Part shown: positions 1 to 11,013 of the stretch, piece by piece
How positions within the stretch are numbered: the stretch's first letter is position 1
How the letters are laid out: each line of letters opens with the position of its first letter
Assembly: GCF_026745355.1 (NCBI RefSeq)
Contig: NC_079202.1
Coordinates: forward strand, 25,317,623-25,381,622
Reading direction: 5' to 3'
DNA length: 64,000 nt
Source: Beta vulgaris subsp. vulgaris
Taxonomy: Eukaryota > Streptophyta > Magnoliopsida > Caryophyllales > Amaranthaceae
Made by a program: the position numbers and the translations under genes
The notes under the pieces: generated by a model
Seen by the model: the letters and a program-made list of their open reading frames with translations, nothing else
Databases searched by the model: none
Told to the model about the DNA's origin: nothing

Positions 1-740
1 TGCAATTTCATTTCCAAAGAGCTCAGAACAGACAAAAGGTGCAGGCAGACAAAAGAAGATCAGAAGAAGCTTCAGTAGGGACATGGTTTGGTTGAAGCTT
101 CATCCTTACAAGCAAAAGACTTTGAGAAATACATCTAATAAGAATTGTCTGCTAAGTATGCTGACCCTTTCAGATACTGCAAGCCATAGGAAAGGTTGCT
201 TATAAGCTCAACTTGCCTGAACAGATTGCAGTTCACCCAGTGTTCCATGTCTCTCAATTAAAAGCATTCAAAGGTGCACTTCCAGCAGTTTCACATATTC
301 CATCTTGGTTTCATGGCCAATCTGATTCTACACCTTTGCAACCATTGGTTCTCTTGGATAGGAGATTTATTAAACACCAAAATGCAACACAAGTGCAGTA
401 CCTTATTCAGTGGGAAGGCATGCGCATCGAGGAAGCAACCTGGGAAAATGCTGAGATTTTTGAGCAACAGTTTCCCAACTTTGTGATTTCTAAGATAATG
501 TTGTTCAGTAAACTTGTGGAAAGTTTGTTGTTAAGCAAGGAGGAATGTAATAGGAGGTTCTGTTAAGAAGTTGTTAAGTCTGTTAGATAATATTGGCATA
601 GACATAGCTAGCTCGGAGGTAGGAGAAAGTGAGTGATGATAGACTGCAGTTCAAAAGAAGTTTCCGGGAGGAGGGAACGGAGAAAACGCAACTTTTTTTT
701 TTTGAGGGGAAACCTTCCTAGATTTTCTGGACAATTGTAA
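1..740 (+). mobile_element. Ty3/gypsy chromovirus, 3' end fragment
   Basis: This is the last part of a gypsy pol gene followed by untranslated sequence. Reading frames in 1-212 are broken but still show the conserved integrase tail that precedes the chromodomain. The part after 566 has no ORF and contains purine-rich stretches that could include the polypurine tract (660-700). No LTR of this element was recognised, because copia sequence begins at about 740. The upstream body of the element lies outside the window. It belongs to a different lineage from the two chromoviruses further right, judging by its different chromodomain sequence. Confidence 0.75.
213..566 (+). pseudogene. gypsy integrase C-terminus with chromodomain
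   Basis: The frame encodes 117 residues and is open upstream only after frameshifts. It begins in the conserved integrase tail; residues 8-17 read HPVFHVSQLK. A chromodomain follows at about residues 45-88, with the typical LLDRR start and the aromatic signature IQWEG...EATWE. In chromoviruses this domain guides integration to particular chromatin marks. The chromodomain is intact, but the gene is only a fragment, so it is not expected to work alone. The last 25 residues after NF look like read-through into non-coding sequence. Confidence 0.8.
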
Positions 741-760
741 ATGGTCTAAATTTTAGTTGT

Positions 761-1114
761 ATGGTTCAGTTCCTTAGTCAGAGTTTGGTCTCCTGGAGCA
801 CCAAGAAGCAAAACACAGTTGCTTTATCTACAGCTGAGGCTGAATATGTTGCAGCAGCTGCATGTTGTTCCCAAATGCTATGGATAAAACAACAACTACG
901 TGACTATGGAATTTACTTTGAATGTGTTCCCATCTATTGTGATAATACTAGTGCTATTAGTATTTCTAAAGATCCCGTGCATCATTCAAGAGTCAAACAC
1001 ATCCATATTAGGCATCACTTTCTAAAAGATAATGTTGAAAAGGGTCTTATTAAAATGGAATTCTGTGAGACTGAACGTCAAATTGCAGATCATTTTGACA
1101 AAGCCCTTAAATAG
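761..1114 (+). pseudogene. copia RNase H, C-terminal end of pol
   Basis: The 117-residue frame has the Ty1/copia RNase H signature ALSTAEAEYVAAA and later SRVKHIHIRHHFL, followed by a C-terminal block where I(A)DIFTKAL is expected; here it is altered to IADHFDKALK. After the stop at 1112-1114 the usual final residues continue in another frame, so one frameshift is present. RNase H degrades the RNA template during reverse transcription. The RT catalytic domain that should precede this is missing, so it is a remnant. Confidence 0.88.
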
Positions 1115-1983
1115 AGATAGGTTTGAAAATTGAGACTTGAACTTGGCTTATCAAGTTGAAATGATTGCTACAATTTTCCCCTTTGTGTTGATTCTTTGGC
1201 ATTATGTTTGGATGTGCATATTCGATGTTTTTATTTGCTTAAATACATCACAATCCTTATATGTATTTCATGTGTATAGTAAAAATGTCGGAAAACTGCT
1301 CACCAATGTCCAATAATATTCCCCTTATTGTTCATAAGACAATTCTATGCCTTAAGTGATACAAAGGATTAAAAGAATTAATGGTGTTCCAAAGTAGCAA
1401 AATTTCTTGTTTCCATTCTTGTTCCCAAACTGTTCCCACGTATTAAGTTTAGATTTTTTTTCTTCATTCAAAATTCAAAAATCCAAAAATATTCTGTTCA
1501 GATTTTTTCTCCTAAAAATCTGATTTTTTTTCCTAATATCTCTCAAGTTAGTTGGAAGATATTTTCTCTCAAATTAGTTGGAAGATTTTTTTTTTTCTTA
1601 AAACGTGTACTATACACGGTGATCTTATTTTTCCCCTTTATTTCCTAGTTTTCCTTAAACCAAAAATTAACTCCTTTGTTTTACTTTTCATAAAACCCGA
1701 AAACCCCTCCATAAAATCATGAATCCCAAAAACACTTCTCACTCTCTCTTCTCCCACAAATCCGAAAAACCCTCTCCTTCCTCCATTAACATTGAATCAC
1801 CTACTCTCATGGATATCTCTCCAAACTCATCAACAAAATCCTAAGAAAAAGGAAGACAATTGAGGAAACGTGGAAATGGAAGTGAAGAACAACATGCAAC
1901 AAGTGAGGGGAATCGGATGTCCTGAGAAGGAACAACAAGATTGCGAAAAAATACCACGGCAACTAGGTATGTTCATGGACTTT
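1115..1983 (+). other. copia internal spacer after pol
   Basis: No ORF of note. The stretch is AT-rich with T-runs around 1450-1600 and a pyrimidine-rich part at 1680-1820 (many ctctc and tcccac words). It lies between the pol stop and the decayed 3' coding region, so it is probably the leader for that second gene. A promoter or splice acceptor was not identified. Confidence 0.5.
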
Positions 1984-3445
1984 TATTGATGTTTCTTGGT
2001 GTAAAAGGGTAAATTTTCGTCAATTGCTACTATGATCAAGTTTCAAGGTTGGGAACTTTTTGTGAATTGTTATGGAAAAGTTTATTCCTAAATAATGGAT
2101 GAATTTTGTGAAAACTTTTCCATTGATGAAGAAGGGAATGTTGCTACACTTGTAAAGGGAACCAAATTGATTTAATGCTAAAACTTTGGGTAAATTGCTC
2201 GGTGTTCCTGTGAGAGGAACCGATGTTTATTTTAAGAAGCAAAGAGTTCCTATCCCTTTTCTGATATTTCTTTTGATCAATTGATTGTGAAATATGGTGG
2301 TCAAAAGGGCAAAACATTTCTTGATCACAATCTTCTTTCTCCCTACCACAAAATTCTATTCCACATTCTAAAGAAACTTATTACCTCGTCTCTCTAAACG
2401 TGCTCAAGTAGCATTGGACTTGATTTATATCCATTCTTAGCCTCTCAAACACATAAACTTTCCCTCCTTAATGATTCAACATAGAGTCATTGTATTGAAA
2501 ATGGTTTTGTTGTTGTTATGGGGCTCTAATAACCGAAATTTGCTTAAGTTTAATGTGAAAATTTCGGGGCTCAAACCATTGGTGTATCTACTGGGAATAT
2601 GTTGAATGTGCGTGCTTGAATAATTTAAGTTGTGTTGTGAATGGGGAAGTAATCAAGGGAAGGCTAACATTGATGATGATGTGGATGATGATGAATATGA
2701 TGATGTGGAAGAAGAAGAAAAGAGATGAATTGAGTGAAAAAGAAATGGAAAGAAGAAAACAGAAAAAATCGAAAAAGAAAAAGAAAGAAAAAGAAAGAAG
2801 GTGGTTGAAGAGGTGGTGAAACCGGTTACAAAAGCACTGAACTAGTCAAAGAGTTCAAAACATGAAAGTACTAAACTTTCCTTTGCTTTATACATATGAA
2901 AGTTTTGATGAAGATGAAGTTAGGGTGATTGCTAAGGAAGTTTATGAGTCTAACCTTCCTCCTTCTAGGGAACAGACTCCTGTTCCTATGGAAACCATAC
3001 CTCCTTTTCCTTTATCTCCACAAAATCTGCCTCTCCATCTCCCATTACACCACAAATTAATCCTATCCCTCCCTCTACCTCAAAGCCTTCATGTTCTGTT
3101 CCCAAAGAAAAGGAAACAGTTGTTGTTCCCATTCCAGAGGAACAACCTGCTGTTCCCAAATCTAAGGAACACAGCCCACCAAATCCTTCTCAAAATGCTC
3201 CCTCTTCTTCTCAAAATCCTACCATTGGTTCTACATATACTCTAGCTCATGCTAGGTTGGACTATTTTTTCTTTGGTTATGGGTCATTCGGAAGCTATGA
3301 TGGAGTTTGCTACGAAGCCAAGGATTTGAATGGGTTAGTGAAAGGGGTAATGAACAAATTGACAAGGCTTTGGAAGGCAACAAGTGATCATGGAACGACT
3401 TGTGAACTTTCCTCCTCCATCCAAATGATGAACTCTCGGTTTTGA
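1984..3445 (+). pseudogene. decayed extra 3' ORF of SIRE-like copia
   Basis: Several short frames (2616-2819, 2862-3245, 3257-3445) and the unlisted frames between them form one decayed coding region. Readable parts include a segment near 2270-2480 with FDQLIVKYGG and HKILFHILKKL, which recalls the 'putative plant transposon protein' domain found 3' of pol in plant copia elements. Then come a lysine/glutamate-rich part, a proline-rich part (about 2980-3230) and a short globular tail. SIRE elements carry an envelope-like ORF at this position; no transmembrane segment is evident here. Multiple stops and frameshifts make it non-functional. The family call rests on position and remembered resemblance only. 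Confidence 0.5.
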
Positions 3446-4053
3446 AGTTGGAGATGATGTGCTCAAGTGATCAACCATGGCCGAAAATCATAAGGAGGTG
3501 ATGGCTAAGCTTAATGATGTGGTGGAAGAAATCGAGCAACCTCCTCTCCTAAACCTTAAACCTTTCTTAGTTTATTTTTGTGGGAACATGAACTTTTTAA
3601 TCTTCGTCTTTTCTATCTTTCCTTCTTAATCATGCTATAATGGAACCTTGTTAATTTGATAATTCTAAGTTTATTTTTTTTCCATGTGTGCGTCTATTGA
3701 ATGGCTAATATTCTTGGATTGCGGTTTTGAGAGTTAAATTTTATTTACTTATACTAACCAAATTGTTTCTCACAAGTTTGGTGGTGTGATGTTTTAGTAG
3801 ATAAATTCATCTTTTGAAATCGACTAATGTTTTTGAAGATGCCAAGGGGGAAAGAGAAATTAAGGCAATCAGAGTAAATTTTTTTTAATCATGGATTATG
3901 TTCTCATGTTTCTTCTTTACAAAATAAAATAACGAGTCTATAATAATTAATTTAACTTCGTTGCATACTTTGTTAAAATAGTTTTATATGACTTATGTGT
4001 ATTACATTATATATATTATATGCCTTTTGTTGCCATCTTCAAAAAGGGGAAAT
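3446..4053 (+). other. copia 3' untranslated region and polypurine tract
   Basis: This is AT-rich and lacks an ORF. It ends in a purine run, AAAAAGGGGAAA at 4041-4052, directly before the LTR start, which is the expected position and composition of the polypurine tract priming plus-strand DNA. The wording around it (ATCTTCAAAAAGGGG) resembles SIRE-type elements. Confidence 0.65.
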
Positions 4054-5579
4054 TGTTGACCTTGATTTTGAAGATGACTTAACCACAAAAAGACATAGAT
4101 AATTTTATTTATGTTGTTGCAAGTAATTCATCTCGAGAAAAGAGAATACTTGATTGAAGACTAAAACGGAGAATTAATCAAAGATCGAAGTAAAGATGTT
4201 CGAGTCATGAAGCATCAAGCATGGAATGAAGATTAGAATACATTATTAGGGTGTATTTATTATCTTCATGTTAAGGTTGAGTAAAACTATATTAAGTTCG
4301 TGGTGAATTCTCAAAGGAACTTGGTTCTGTTCCCATGAAGGAACAGACCTGGCACTATAGGAACAAGGTTAGGGAACAAGACTTAAAACTGTTTAGGAAC
4401 ATTAAGAGTCTTTAAAGTTGTGCGCTTAACTTTATGTATGTGCCCAATATGTTAGTTAGAGTTTTTAGGGTTGTTTTAACTAAGATCCACTATTTTAGGA
4501 ATTTAGTTTAAGTTTGTTAGGAAAAGATTTTAAAAAGATTTTCTGATTTTATATAATCGATTTTCAAATCTTATCTTTTATCTTTTATCTTTTATATTTT
4601 ATTTAAAAGATTTTGTTTTCAAAATGTAATATCTTTCCGGTTTTTAAAGATTTCGGTTTTAAAATATAAAACTGTTTTTGATTTTATTAAAGTATTTTAA
4701 AAAGATATTTTCCTAAAAACTAGCTAAAGTAAATAATTTTTTTTTCCTAAAAATTGGACTACACGCCTAAAGCTACTGCTACACGTTTTTGTAGTTAGTG
4801 GATTTAGTGGCTTAGTTAATTATCCTCCAAGTATTTAATTAATTAAATGAGTTTAATTATTCTCAAGTTTTGTGAAACCACGTAAAATGTTACTGCTCCT
4901 CTTATGAAGTGAAGTAGTGGATTAGTGGGTTATTTACTTGACATGGAATATTTAATTTATTTAATTAATTAATTAAAATCATGGAGATCATGTGATAATG
5001 GTTTAATTAGTGGAGAAATGTCTTGTCTTAATTGTCTATAAATAGGCGCCTAATTCATTAGAACAAAGTGTGTCTGACTTAGCTAATTTGTCTTAGTTTC
5101 TAAAAGAGTCAGTGCCTTTTCCTTAAGAGAATTCATACTTACATTAATCGAGTTTATTACTCTTCCATTGTTTTACAAAGTGTATTTTTGAGAAAAGGGT
5201 TTGAGTGAACTCTTGTAAGTGTGAGAAGCTTTGAGTGAAGCAAAGAAGAGAAAGAGAAAGGAACTTCAGTGAAGTTTGAGAGGAACGTCAGTTGTGGGAA
5301 CTGTCGTTGGGAACTTGAGTTGAGTGACTTAAGTTGAGAATCGAGAGAAAAGTAATAGGTTGTAATCAGAGTTGTTTTGGCCTATTATAGTGGAAAGTTG
5401 TTTTAAAATCCCTTGTGGTCGAGGTTGTTTCTTCCTACTAGGCCTAGGAAGTTTTTCCTCGCTAAATCTCTCGTGTTCCTATTGTTTGTTCCCAAATTTA
5501 CTTTTAATTCCGCAAAAATTATAGCTTATTCTCTCACTATAATTCACCCCCGCTCTTATAGTGCTCATATTATACAACA
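4054..5579 (+). repeat. 3' LTR of the SIRE-like copia element
   Basis: The 1526-bp LTR starts TGTTG and ends CAACA, giving a perfect 5-bp terminal inverted repeat, and is preceded immediately by the polypurine tract. A TATA box, TATAAATAGG, lies at 5038-5047, which places the U3/R boundary about 30 bp later. The text near the end (AATTCACCCCC, 5541-5551) is the usual SIRE-type LTR end. GGAAC/GTTCC words recur at 4316-4400 and 5281-5320. The 5' LTR is not in the window, so insertion age cannot be estimated. Confidence 0.85.
5036..5050 (+). promoter_or_regulatory. TATA box of the copia LTR promoter
   Basis: CTATAAATAGGCGCC lies about 1 kb into the LTR and is followed by about 530 bp to the LTR end. 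This is the standard placement of the transcription start in plant copia LTRs. Whether the promoter is active is unknown. Confidence 0.6.
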
Positions 5580-7146
5580 ATCTTCAATTCAACCTCTTTG
5601 CTCATATCTTGCACACTATAGAAGAATAACTCGCACCGTTTCTTTACCAACTTCTTCACTTGCATAAACGACCCCAAAATTCTTAGGCTTCCCAAATCGT
5701 CGGTATGAAGTTAACTTCCCTAAAGGGCTCTCAGGACTATCTTCTGAGCTTCAGAAACTATCTCGGCCTTATAGAAACCTAACAAGTTCATACCCAAAAC
5801 AACTTCTAGGTTTTCCAGATTGAACTCTATCAGATTAGAAGGAAAAACACATTCCGCTATCTTTGAAGGATAAGTCTCTATACATCTTAGTACACCATAT
5901 AACTTCTCCAATAGGTATACTTATGGGTAAGTCAATTACTTCAAAGTCTACTATCCCCAAAATTTTTATAATAGACGAAGAAATAAATGACTTGGTCGCT
6001 CGAGAATCAAATAACGTTTTAACTAAAACGGAGTTAATAGAAAAAGTACCATAAACTACGTCGGTAAATGTTTCAGCTTCATTGCGACTCATCGCGAATA
6101 GTTTCCTCGGAGCTTTGCTCTGGTTATTGTTGTTGTTCTCATTAGCAGGCTCACCATAGCTTCTTTGACAATTCTGGGATCCTATAGGCTTGGACCCTTG
6201 GTTGTTTGATTGGTTGAACCCAGACCTTCCTTGACTATCATTACTATTCTTTTCTTTTTTCTGCTTGGTGAAGCACTCAAATTCTCTACGCCCTTTCTTC
6301 TGGTAGTAATGGCAGGTCACTAGTTCCCCTTTACTGTCTCTACCAAGGTGATTCTTGTTAGACCTCTTGCAGTTATAACTTCTCCCAGACTGGCCTTTAC
6401 CATTAAAACCTTGACCATTCCTTCCATGGAAATTTCCATTCTCATTCCTATTCTTCTTAAAATTTCCCTGATTTCCACCAGCATTGAAATGCTTCCTTTT
6501 CTCACCTACCACAATATTATTTTTATCACCCCTTGACTGAAGATCATAAATATGGGCAGCTCTCCCATAAACAACATCTAGGGACGCAAAGGTCTCACCA
6601 CATAGTCTCAATTGAATCTCTTCAGTCAGCGCTTGCTCAAACCTTTGAGCTTTCAACTCTTCGATCGCTACAACTTTAGGTGCAAATCTAGATAATGCTA
6701 TAAACTTACCTTGCTATAGAACTCCGAAATGATCACACTCCACATCCTAAGGTTTATGAACTCCTGATCCTTTTGCTTCCTCATAAAAGTAGGGTAAACT
6801 TTTCCTCTTAAAGCAGGAGTAAAGGAATCCAAATTAAAACCTTCCACATCACTAATTCTATTTCCGTTTTCCTTCCACATAAATCAGCCTCATCCTTCAA
6901 ATACAACACAAGCTGACCTATTTTCATTGACTCAGGACAGTTCACAACCCAAATTTTCTTATCGAACTCCCTAATCCACCTCTCCAAGAACGTAGGGTCA
7001 GCCTGTCCCTTAAAGAACGACGACTTAATCTTAGCTAACCTCTCAAAGATACGCCTCGTACGATCAGGATGCTCAGTCCTTTCTTGAGTCAGTTTATCAA
7101 CCAAAAGGCCAGTAATAGAGGCTAAAGCGGTATCGTTGTTCGTCAT
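5580..7146 (-). pseudogene. chromovirus gag-protease pseudogene
   Basis: The minus-strand frames 7146-6808, 6880-6698, 6656-5835 and 5911-5720 are pieces of one gag-pro ORF broken by at least three frameshifts or stops. The N-terminal part carries the plant gag block FERLAKIKSSFFKGQADP...WIREFDKKI and CPESMKIGQLVLYLKDEA. The middle is Gly/Asn/Arg-rich, as expected before the zinc knuckle. The knuckle itself is damaged: C-H-Y-Y replaces C-x-x-C and the histidine is arginine. The protease active site reads LFDSRATKSFIS where D-S/T-G-A is needed, so the catalytic glycine is lost. The last readable part ends at about 5590. Two independent functional sites are ruined. Confidence 0.85.
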
Positions 7147-7616
7147 TCTACTTCACGACCTTGAAAATTAACATAGTTCTACTTTAGGTTTCGATTCACA
7201 ACTACTTGCCATTTACTATGAAGGCATCAATTCGATTTAATCATACAAGATCACACCAAAATAAAATTCTATGGAATTATAATAGCGCTAAGTTCAATCA
7301 CTAAAAATCATAAACAATCATATACTCGCTCATGAATAAATATTCACATCAATGATCATATAAGGATCAATAAAACCAATCACAATAATTAAATAAAATA
7401 TTTCCCCTTTCGCGTACCAAAAGAAATTCTTACTCAACTCTAAAAAATACTTTTATTCCTCAAAAAGATATTAATAATGTTTTTATAATCCAAAATAACT
7501 AAACTTATTACTAAAAAAAGAAATTTAAACTATTGTAACTTAGCTACTTATTCAGCTACCAATCTTAGAACATGAATAAATATTCTATAAGTAACATTAT
7601 CATTCCTATCCTTATT

Positions 7617-8006
7617 TTAGTTGTACTTCTCTGGAGTAAACTTTTCATCTTCAAAGCCTTCAATGTCCTCACTATCATAATAATAATAACCTGGATTCCT
7701 ATTTCTAGTATATCTTCGAATCCTTTTAGGTTGTTGTACATTCTCGTTTGACTCTGAATCACTCTCACAACTTAGATAAGATCTCCAAGTAGCACTGTAA
7801 ATGTCCTTTCGGGTCTGCCCTCTAGCACGATTGAACTCCTGAATTATCTCATCGTCGCTAGCAAAGATGCTTACTTTCAAAACACGACGCAGAATAATAT
7901 CTAGGCTGGTGTAGCTCTCACTATAAGACTCACTGAGCACAATAGAGTTGCAGTAACTTCTTGTTCGGGCATCTTCACTGTCAGTCATGCCTAGAGGTCC
8001 GTTCAC
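7617..8006 (-). CDS. leader ORF upstream of chromovirus gag
   Basis: A 129-residue frame on the minus strand lies between the PBS (8460-8470) and gag (starts 7146). Translation could begin at residue 1 or at Met7. It is rich in Ser, Asp, Glu and Arg, has a basic cluster QPKRIRRYTRNR at about residues 92-103, and ends in the acidic tail EDIEGFEDEKFTP. I do not recognise a domain. It is not chance: the plus-strand chromovirus copy has the same segment at the same place (18611-18982), decayed but with matching SY-N-I-LS, TSLDII, VLKV, KDIY-WRSYLS and DE-FTP blocks. A role in the retroelement cycle is plausible; none is known to me. Confidence 0.6.
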   Translation of the reverse strand: MNGPLGMTDSEDARTRSYCNSIVLSESYSESYTSLDIILRRVLKVSIFASDDEIIQEFNRARGQTRKDIYSATWRSYLSCESDSESNENVQQPKRIRRYTRNRNPGYYYYDSEDIEGFEDEKFTPEKYN

Positions 8007-8459
8007 AGTTAATCACGACATCTACAATAAATAATGGTCTCACTTAGAGAATATCCCCAACAATAAATAATAAGCAGTAATAAATAACTAATTTAAAACT
8101 AGGAATAACATCAAACAGTCAAGTGGGGAAGAAAACACTGGAACATCTGAACAAACCATTTAAATGCAGACTTATGATATTTCTATCTTATATGCCCTTC
8201 ATATTATACCCACATCTCACAAAATTAATAAAAGCTAAGAGTACCACAAATAAACAACTATTTAAATAAATAATTTTCGAAAAATAGGAAAAACAAGGAA
8301 AAATAAAAGAAATTTTTGGAAAAAAAAATTTCGGTCCCTTTTGAAATATGTTTTGGATTTATCAACAGTGATTGAAGCACAATGAATAATTAGGAGCTTG
8401 TTTTCTTTGAAATCATTTTTAAACAATTAGGCCCCTGAAAAAACTTGATTGGGACGGAA
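8007..8459 (-). other. chromovirus leader between PBS and leader ORF
   Basis: No ORF. It contains poly-A/T runs (8270-8340) resembling the A/T-run leader of the plus-strand copy at 17940-18200. Nothing else is seen. Confidence 0.5.
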
Positions 8460-8470
8460 GCCCGATACCA
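8460..8470 (-). other. primer binding site, initiator tRNA-Met type
   Basis: On the minus strand the LTR ends TTACA at 8474, then a 3-bp spacer AAG, then TGGTATCGGGC. This is close to TGGTATCAGAGC, the complement of the plant initiator tRNA-Met 3' end used by most plant gypsy elements. The last bases have drifted. Confidence 0.7.
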
Positions 8471-8473
8471 CTT

Positions 8474-9716
8474 TGTAAGACCTCGACGATTATGTATTTT
8501 CCAAAATACCTTTTTCATATAAAATTTAGAGAATTACCAAAGTATTATCGCACATGTGATAACGTATCGGCTTATTTAGAATTTTGCAGCGAACATAATA
8601 AACAACTTTGAAAATATAAACTTAGTTAACCATAAAGTCAACTCCAAAATCAAATCAAACCAACTTTAAAGTCAAACTATTAAAACCATAACTAAATCAA
8701 AATTTATGAAATATTAAAAAAACTAAAACAGAAGCTCACCAACGAAATCCCGAACTCAAAGATCCATTATCTTCAGACCTGGAATAGCCGATGCTTTATT
8801 GATCATGAAAGACTACGCACCAAATGGGTCATCACAAGATCAACAAGGCACAACCATGATTGACATACAGAAAATCACGTAAATCAACAAAACTAAGTAA
8901 TACATAATAATTAAAATATAAAACCTGACATGATACTAATAAACATGAACTCAAGGATAAATAATAATATAATGAAATAACAAATTGACTATACTGAACT
9001 TGACTTCACAACCAATAGGTTAATCATAATTAGATTGATTAGGCAATTAATATATTTGTCCAAACCAAACCACTCTTCAATTTAGAAGACGTAGTACGCG
9101 TGCGACTTCGTACACCGACGACCAACAATATTGAGGTACTACTTAAATAAAATAGGACACAGTGATCAGTCCAGTCCCAAGAAAAGCCATTGGGCTACCA
9201 CCATGTACTCCAACTCATACTTGTATAACACTTCAAACGTGCATAAGTCTAAATCTTATCACTATTCACTCTCCACTTTAAGTTATTAATAAATTATTTA
9301 CTTGTTGAAAACACAAAGTAAGACAACAACCATTAATATCATGGATACACAAAATTCTCATTTTTATATTAGAATTAAATAAGGTGATCAACAACACAAA
9401 TATCATGGATACACAAAATTCTTATTTTTATCTTAGGATTAAATAAGGTGATCAACAAATCAAATAATCCCATTACTCAGTTTAATAACCAACCAATATT
9501 TATTTGTTACCTTAAATCTACAATCAACCAACCTGCCAATAGGTGAATATCCAACTTTACCAAACGAGGTCCACAATTCTTATAAAGTAAATATAATAAT
9601 AATTCAAGGGAACAACATGATCCAATAACAACATAATTATTAATCCCTCATGTGAATTAATATAATAAAAGTTCCCAATCCAACATGCTTGCCTCAATCA
9701 TTCAAACAAACATATA
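8474..9716 (-). repeat. partial LTR of the minus-strand chromovirus
   Basis: The reverse complement of 8474-8620 matches the LTR ends at 17690-17825 and 26165-26288 closely (CGCTGCAAAATTCT, CGTTATCACA, GGTAATTCTCTA in order). A second block near 8790-8860 matches the LTR text around ATCATGGCTTTGCC. The beginning of this LTR is missing because the CACTA end at 9717 cuts it. It contains a 64-bp tandem duplication at 9335-9458. Confidence 0.7.
9335..9458. repeat. 64-bp tandem duplication inside the LTR
   Basis: Two adjacent copies start at 9335 and 9399 with AATATCATGGATACAC and end with AAGGTGATCAACAA. They differ at only a few bases, so the duplication is fairly recent relative to the decay of the element's coding part. 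Confidence 0.75.
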
Positions 9717-9960
9717 CACTAGTAGAATAATTGCTTATTGCTACGGTGGAATTATTGCGGTTTTACCTATACACAGTAATAAACCACGTCAAAAGAAAGG
9801 TAAAATATAAAATAGACCTATTGCTGCAGTTTCCAGCCAAAACCGCAGCAATAAGTCTTACCGGGAATTTTTTTTTGAAATTTTGTTGACTGGTTGACCA
9901 TCTCTATGGTTGTTGTTCCTAGCCTGAACCGCAACAATAGAGCTCACTTATATCTGGGAA
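9717..9960 (+). repeat. CACTA left terminus and subterminal repeats
   Basis: After the terminal inverted repeat come short inverted modules built on ATTGCTGCGGTT and AACCGCAGCAAT (9800-9860 and 9900-9940). The same modules recur at 28370-28640 and 29450-29640. In En/Spm, arrays of this kind bind the TnpA-type protein. Confidence 0.7.
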
Positions 9961-11013
9961 AAAAAACCCGTGGGGTTCTCTCACTTATCTCACACTAGCA
10001 CTATCTCACATAAGGCTTCAAATTCCGGCGACAAGGTTTCGATTTTCGGCCAAAAGCGGTGGTTTCCGGTGACAAGGCTTCGAATTCGAATGAAAAGGGT
10101 TCGGTTTCCAGATCTGGGTTCTTAGGCGACAGGTTCACCATGGTATTTATCCCGTCTCCTCCTTCTTGGTCGGTTTTCACTCTTCTTATCCGTTCATCGC
10201 CTTTCACCACCGGCGCCACCTTCCCCTTGTCATAGGAGGTTACTTTTTTATAATTTCTTATTAATTTTAATTTTGCTTATTTAATAGTGCTTTAATCGAA
10301 AATTTGGCTTAAACAGTAGTTTAAAATGAGAAATATAATGTATATATATGATTAATTATAAGTTTTGAGGATTAAAAACTAATTTATGATGATTTTACCT
10401 AAATTTTTGTATGCCCTAAAATGTTATACGAGATTATTTTTGCATAAGTTCTCTATTTGAAGTGATATGTACAATGAGTTTATTTTTGCAGTGTCTTCAT
10501 ATTGATAGACTCACCAATGGGAGGGGAAGGGAAATCTAATAAATGGTTAGATATTTTTTGTTTGGTGATGAATTGGAATCACTTGAATCTATCTACATCA
10601 TTATGCCTAGATACCTGTTCAAGACTTATTAGGAGTAAGTCTTGAATAGACCCCGTTTTGGGAATGTTCTTAAACGTCAAATCTCACCTAGGACATGAAT
10701 GTTTGTTGATTATTTGATTCTAAGTAAAGTACGGTTAGTCATTTCCCTGGTTTGTTCTCCGGCGACATATAAGATAAGTAATTATCTTTATCGTGTACTT
10801 GGAGAACTGAAGGGAAATGTTGCCGAATTTTACTTAGAATCAAAGATGATACATGCATTCACTAGTGAGATCGGACATTTAAGTATGGGTTAGATTCGAG
10901 TTATAAGGACCCAATGTAAGCATGCATTGAACATTAGCTTGTTGTGTTACATTTACGTGAACTTTTGAACTGGTAATAATTTTTTATGTATGTATATGTG
11001 GAGACTTTTAGAA
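9961..11013 (+). other. CACTA 5' region before the transposase
   Basis: No convincing coding sequence. A stretch at 9970-10230 has exon-like composition (TTCCGGCGACAAGG, CACCGGCGCCACC), followed by a T-rich, intron-like part. This recalls the leader-plus-intron layout of the other CACTA elements in the window. A short frame at 10699-10893 is not recognisable. Confidence 0.4.

Larger units (their letters stand above)
741..5579 (+). mobile_element. Ty1/copia SIRE-like element, 3' portion
   Basis: From left to right this holds the end of reverse transcriptase/RNase H, a long 3' region with a decayed second ORF, a polypurine tract and a complete 3' LTR. An extra coding region between pol and the 3' LTR is characteristic of SIRE/Maximus-type copia elements. 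Gag, protease, integrase, most of RT and the 5' LTR are absent. The left edge (about 740) is a truncation or recombination joint with the gypsy fragment and was not located to the base. The 3' LTR edge at 5579 lies directly inside the gag-protease region of a minus-strand chromovirus, so copia probably inserted there, but no second TSD copy is available to prove it. Confidence 0.8.
5580..9716 (-). mobile_element. Ty3/gypsy chromovirus, 5' part (minus strand)
   Basis: Read on the minus strand, this is part of an LTR (9716 to 8474), a primer binding site, a leader with an extra ORF, gag, a zinc-knuckle region and the aspartic protease. It ends at 5580, exactly where the copia LTR ends, in the linker between protease and RT. 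It is related along its whole length to the plus-strand chromovirus at 11370-26288: LTR end, PBS, leader ORF, gag and protease all match in order. Its left part is lost to the copia joint, and its LTR is cut at 9716 by the CACTA end. Confidence 0.85.
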
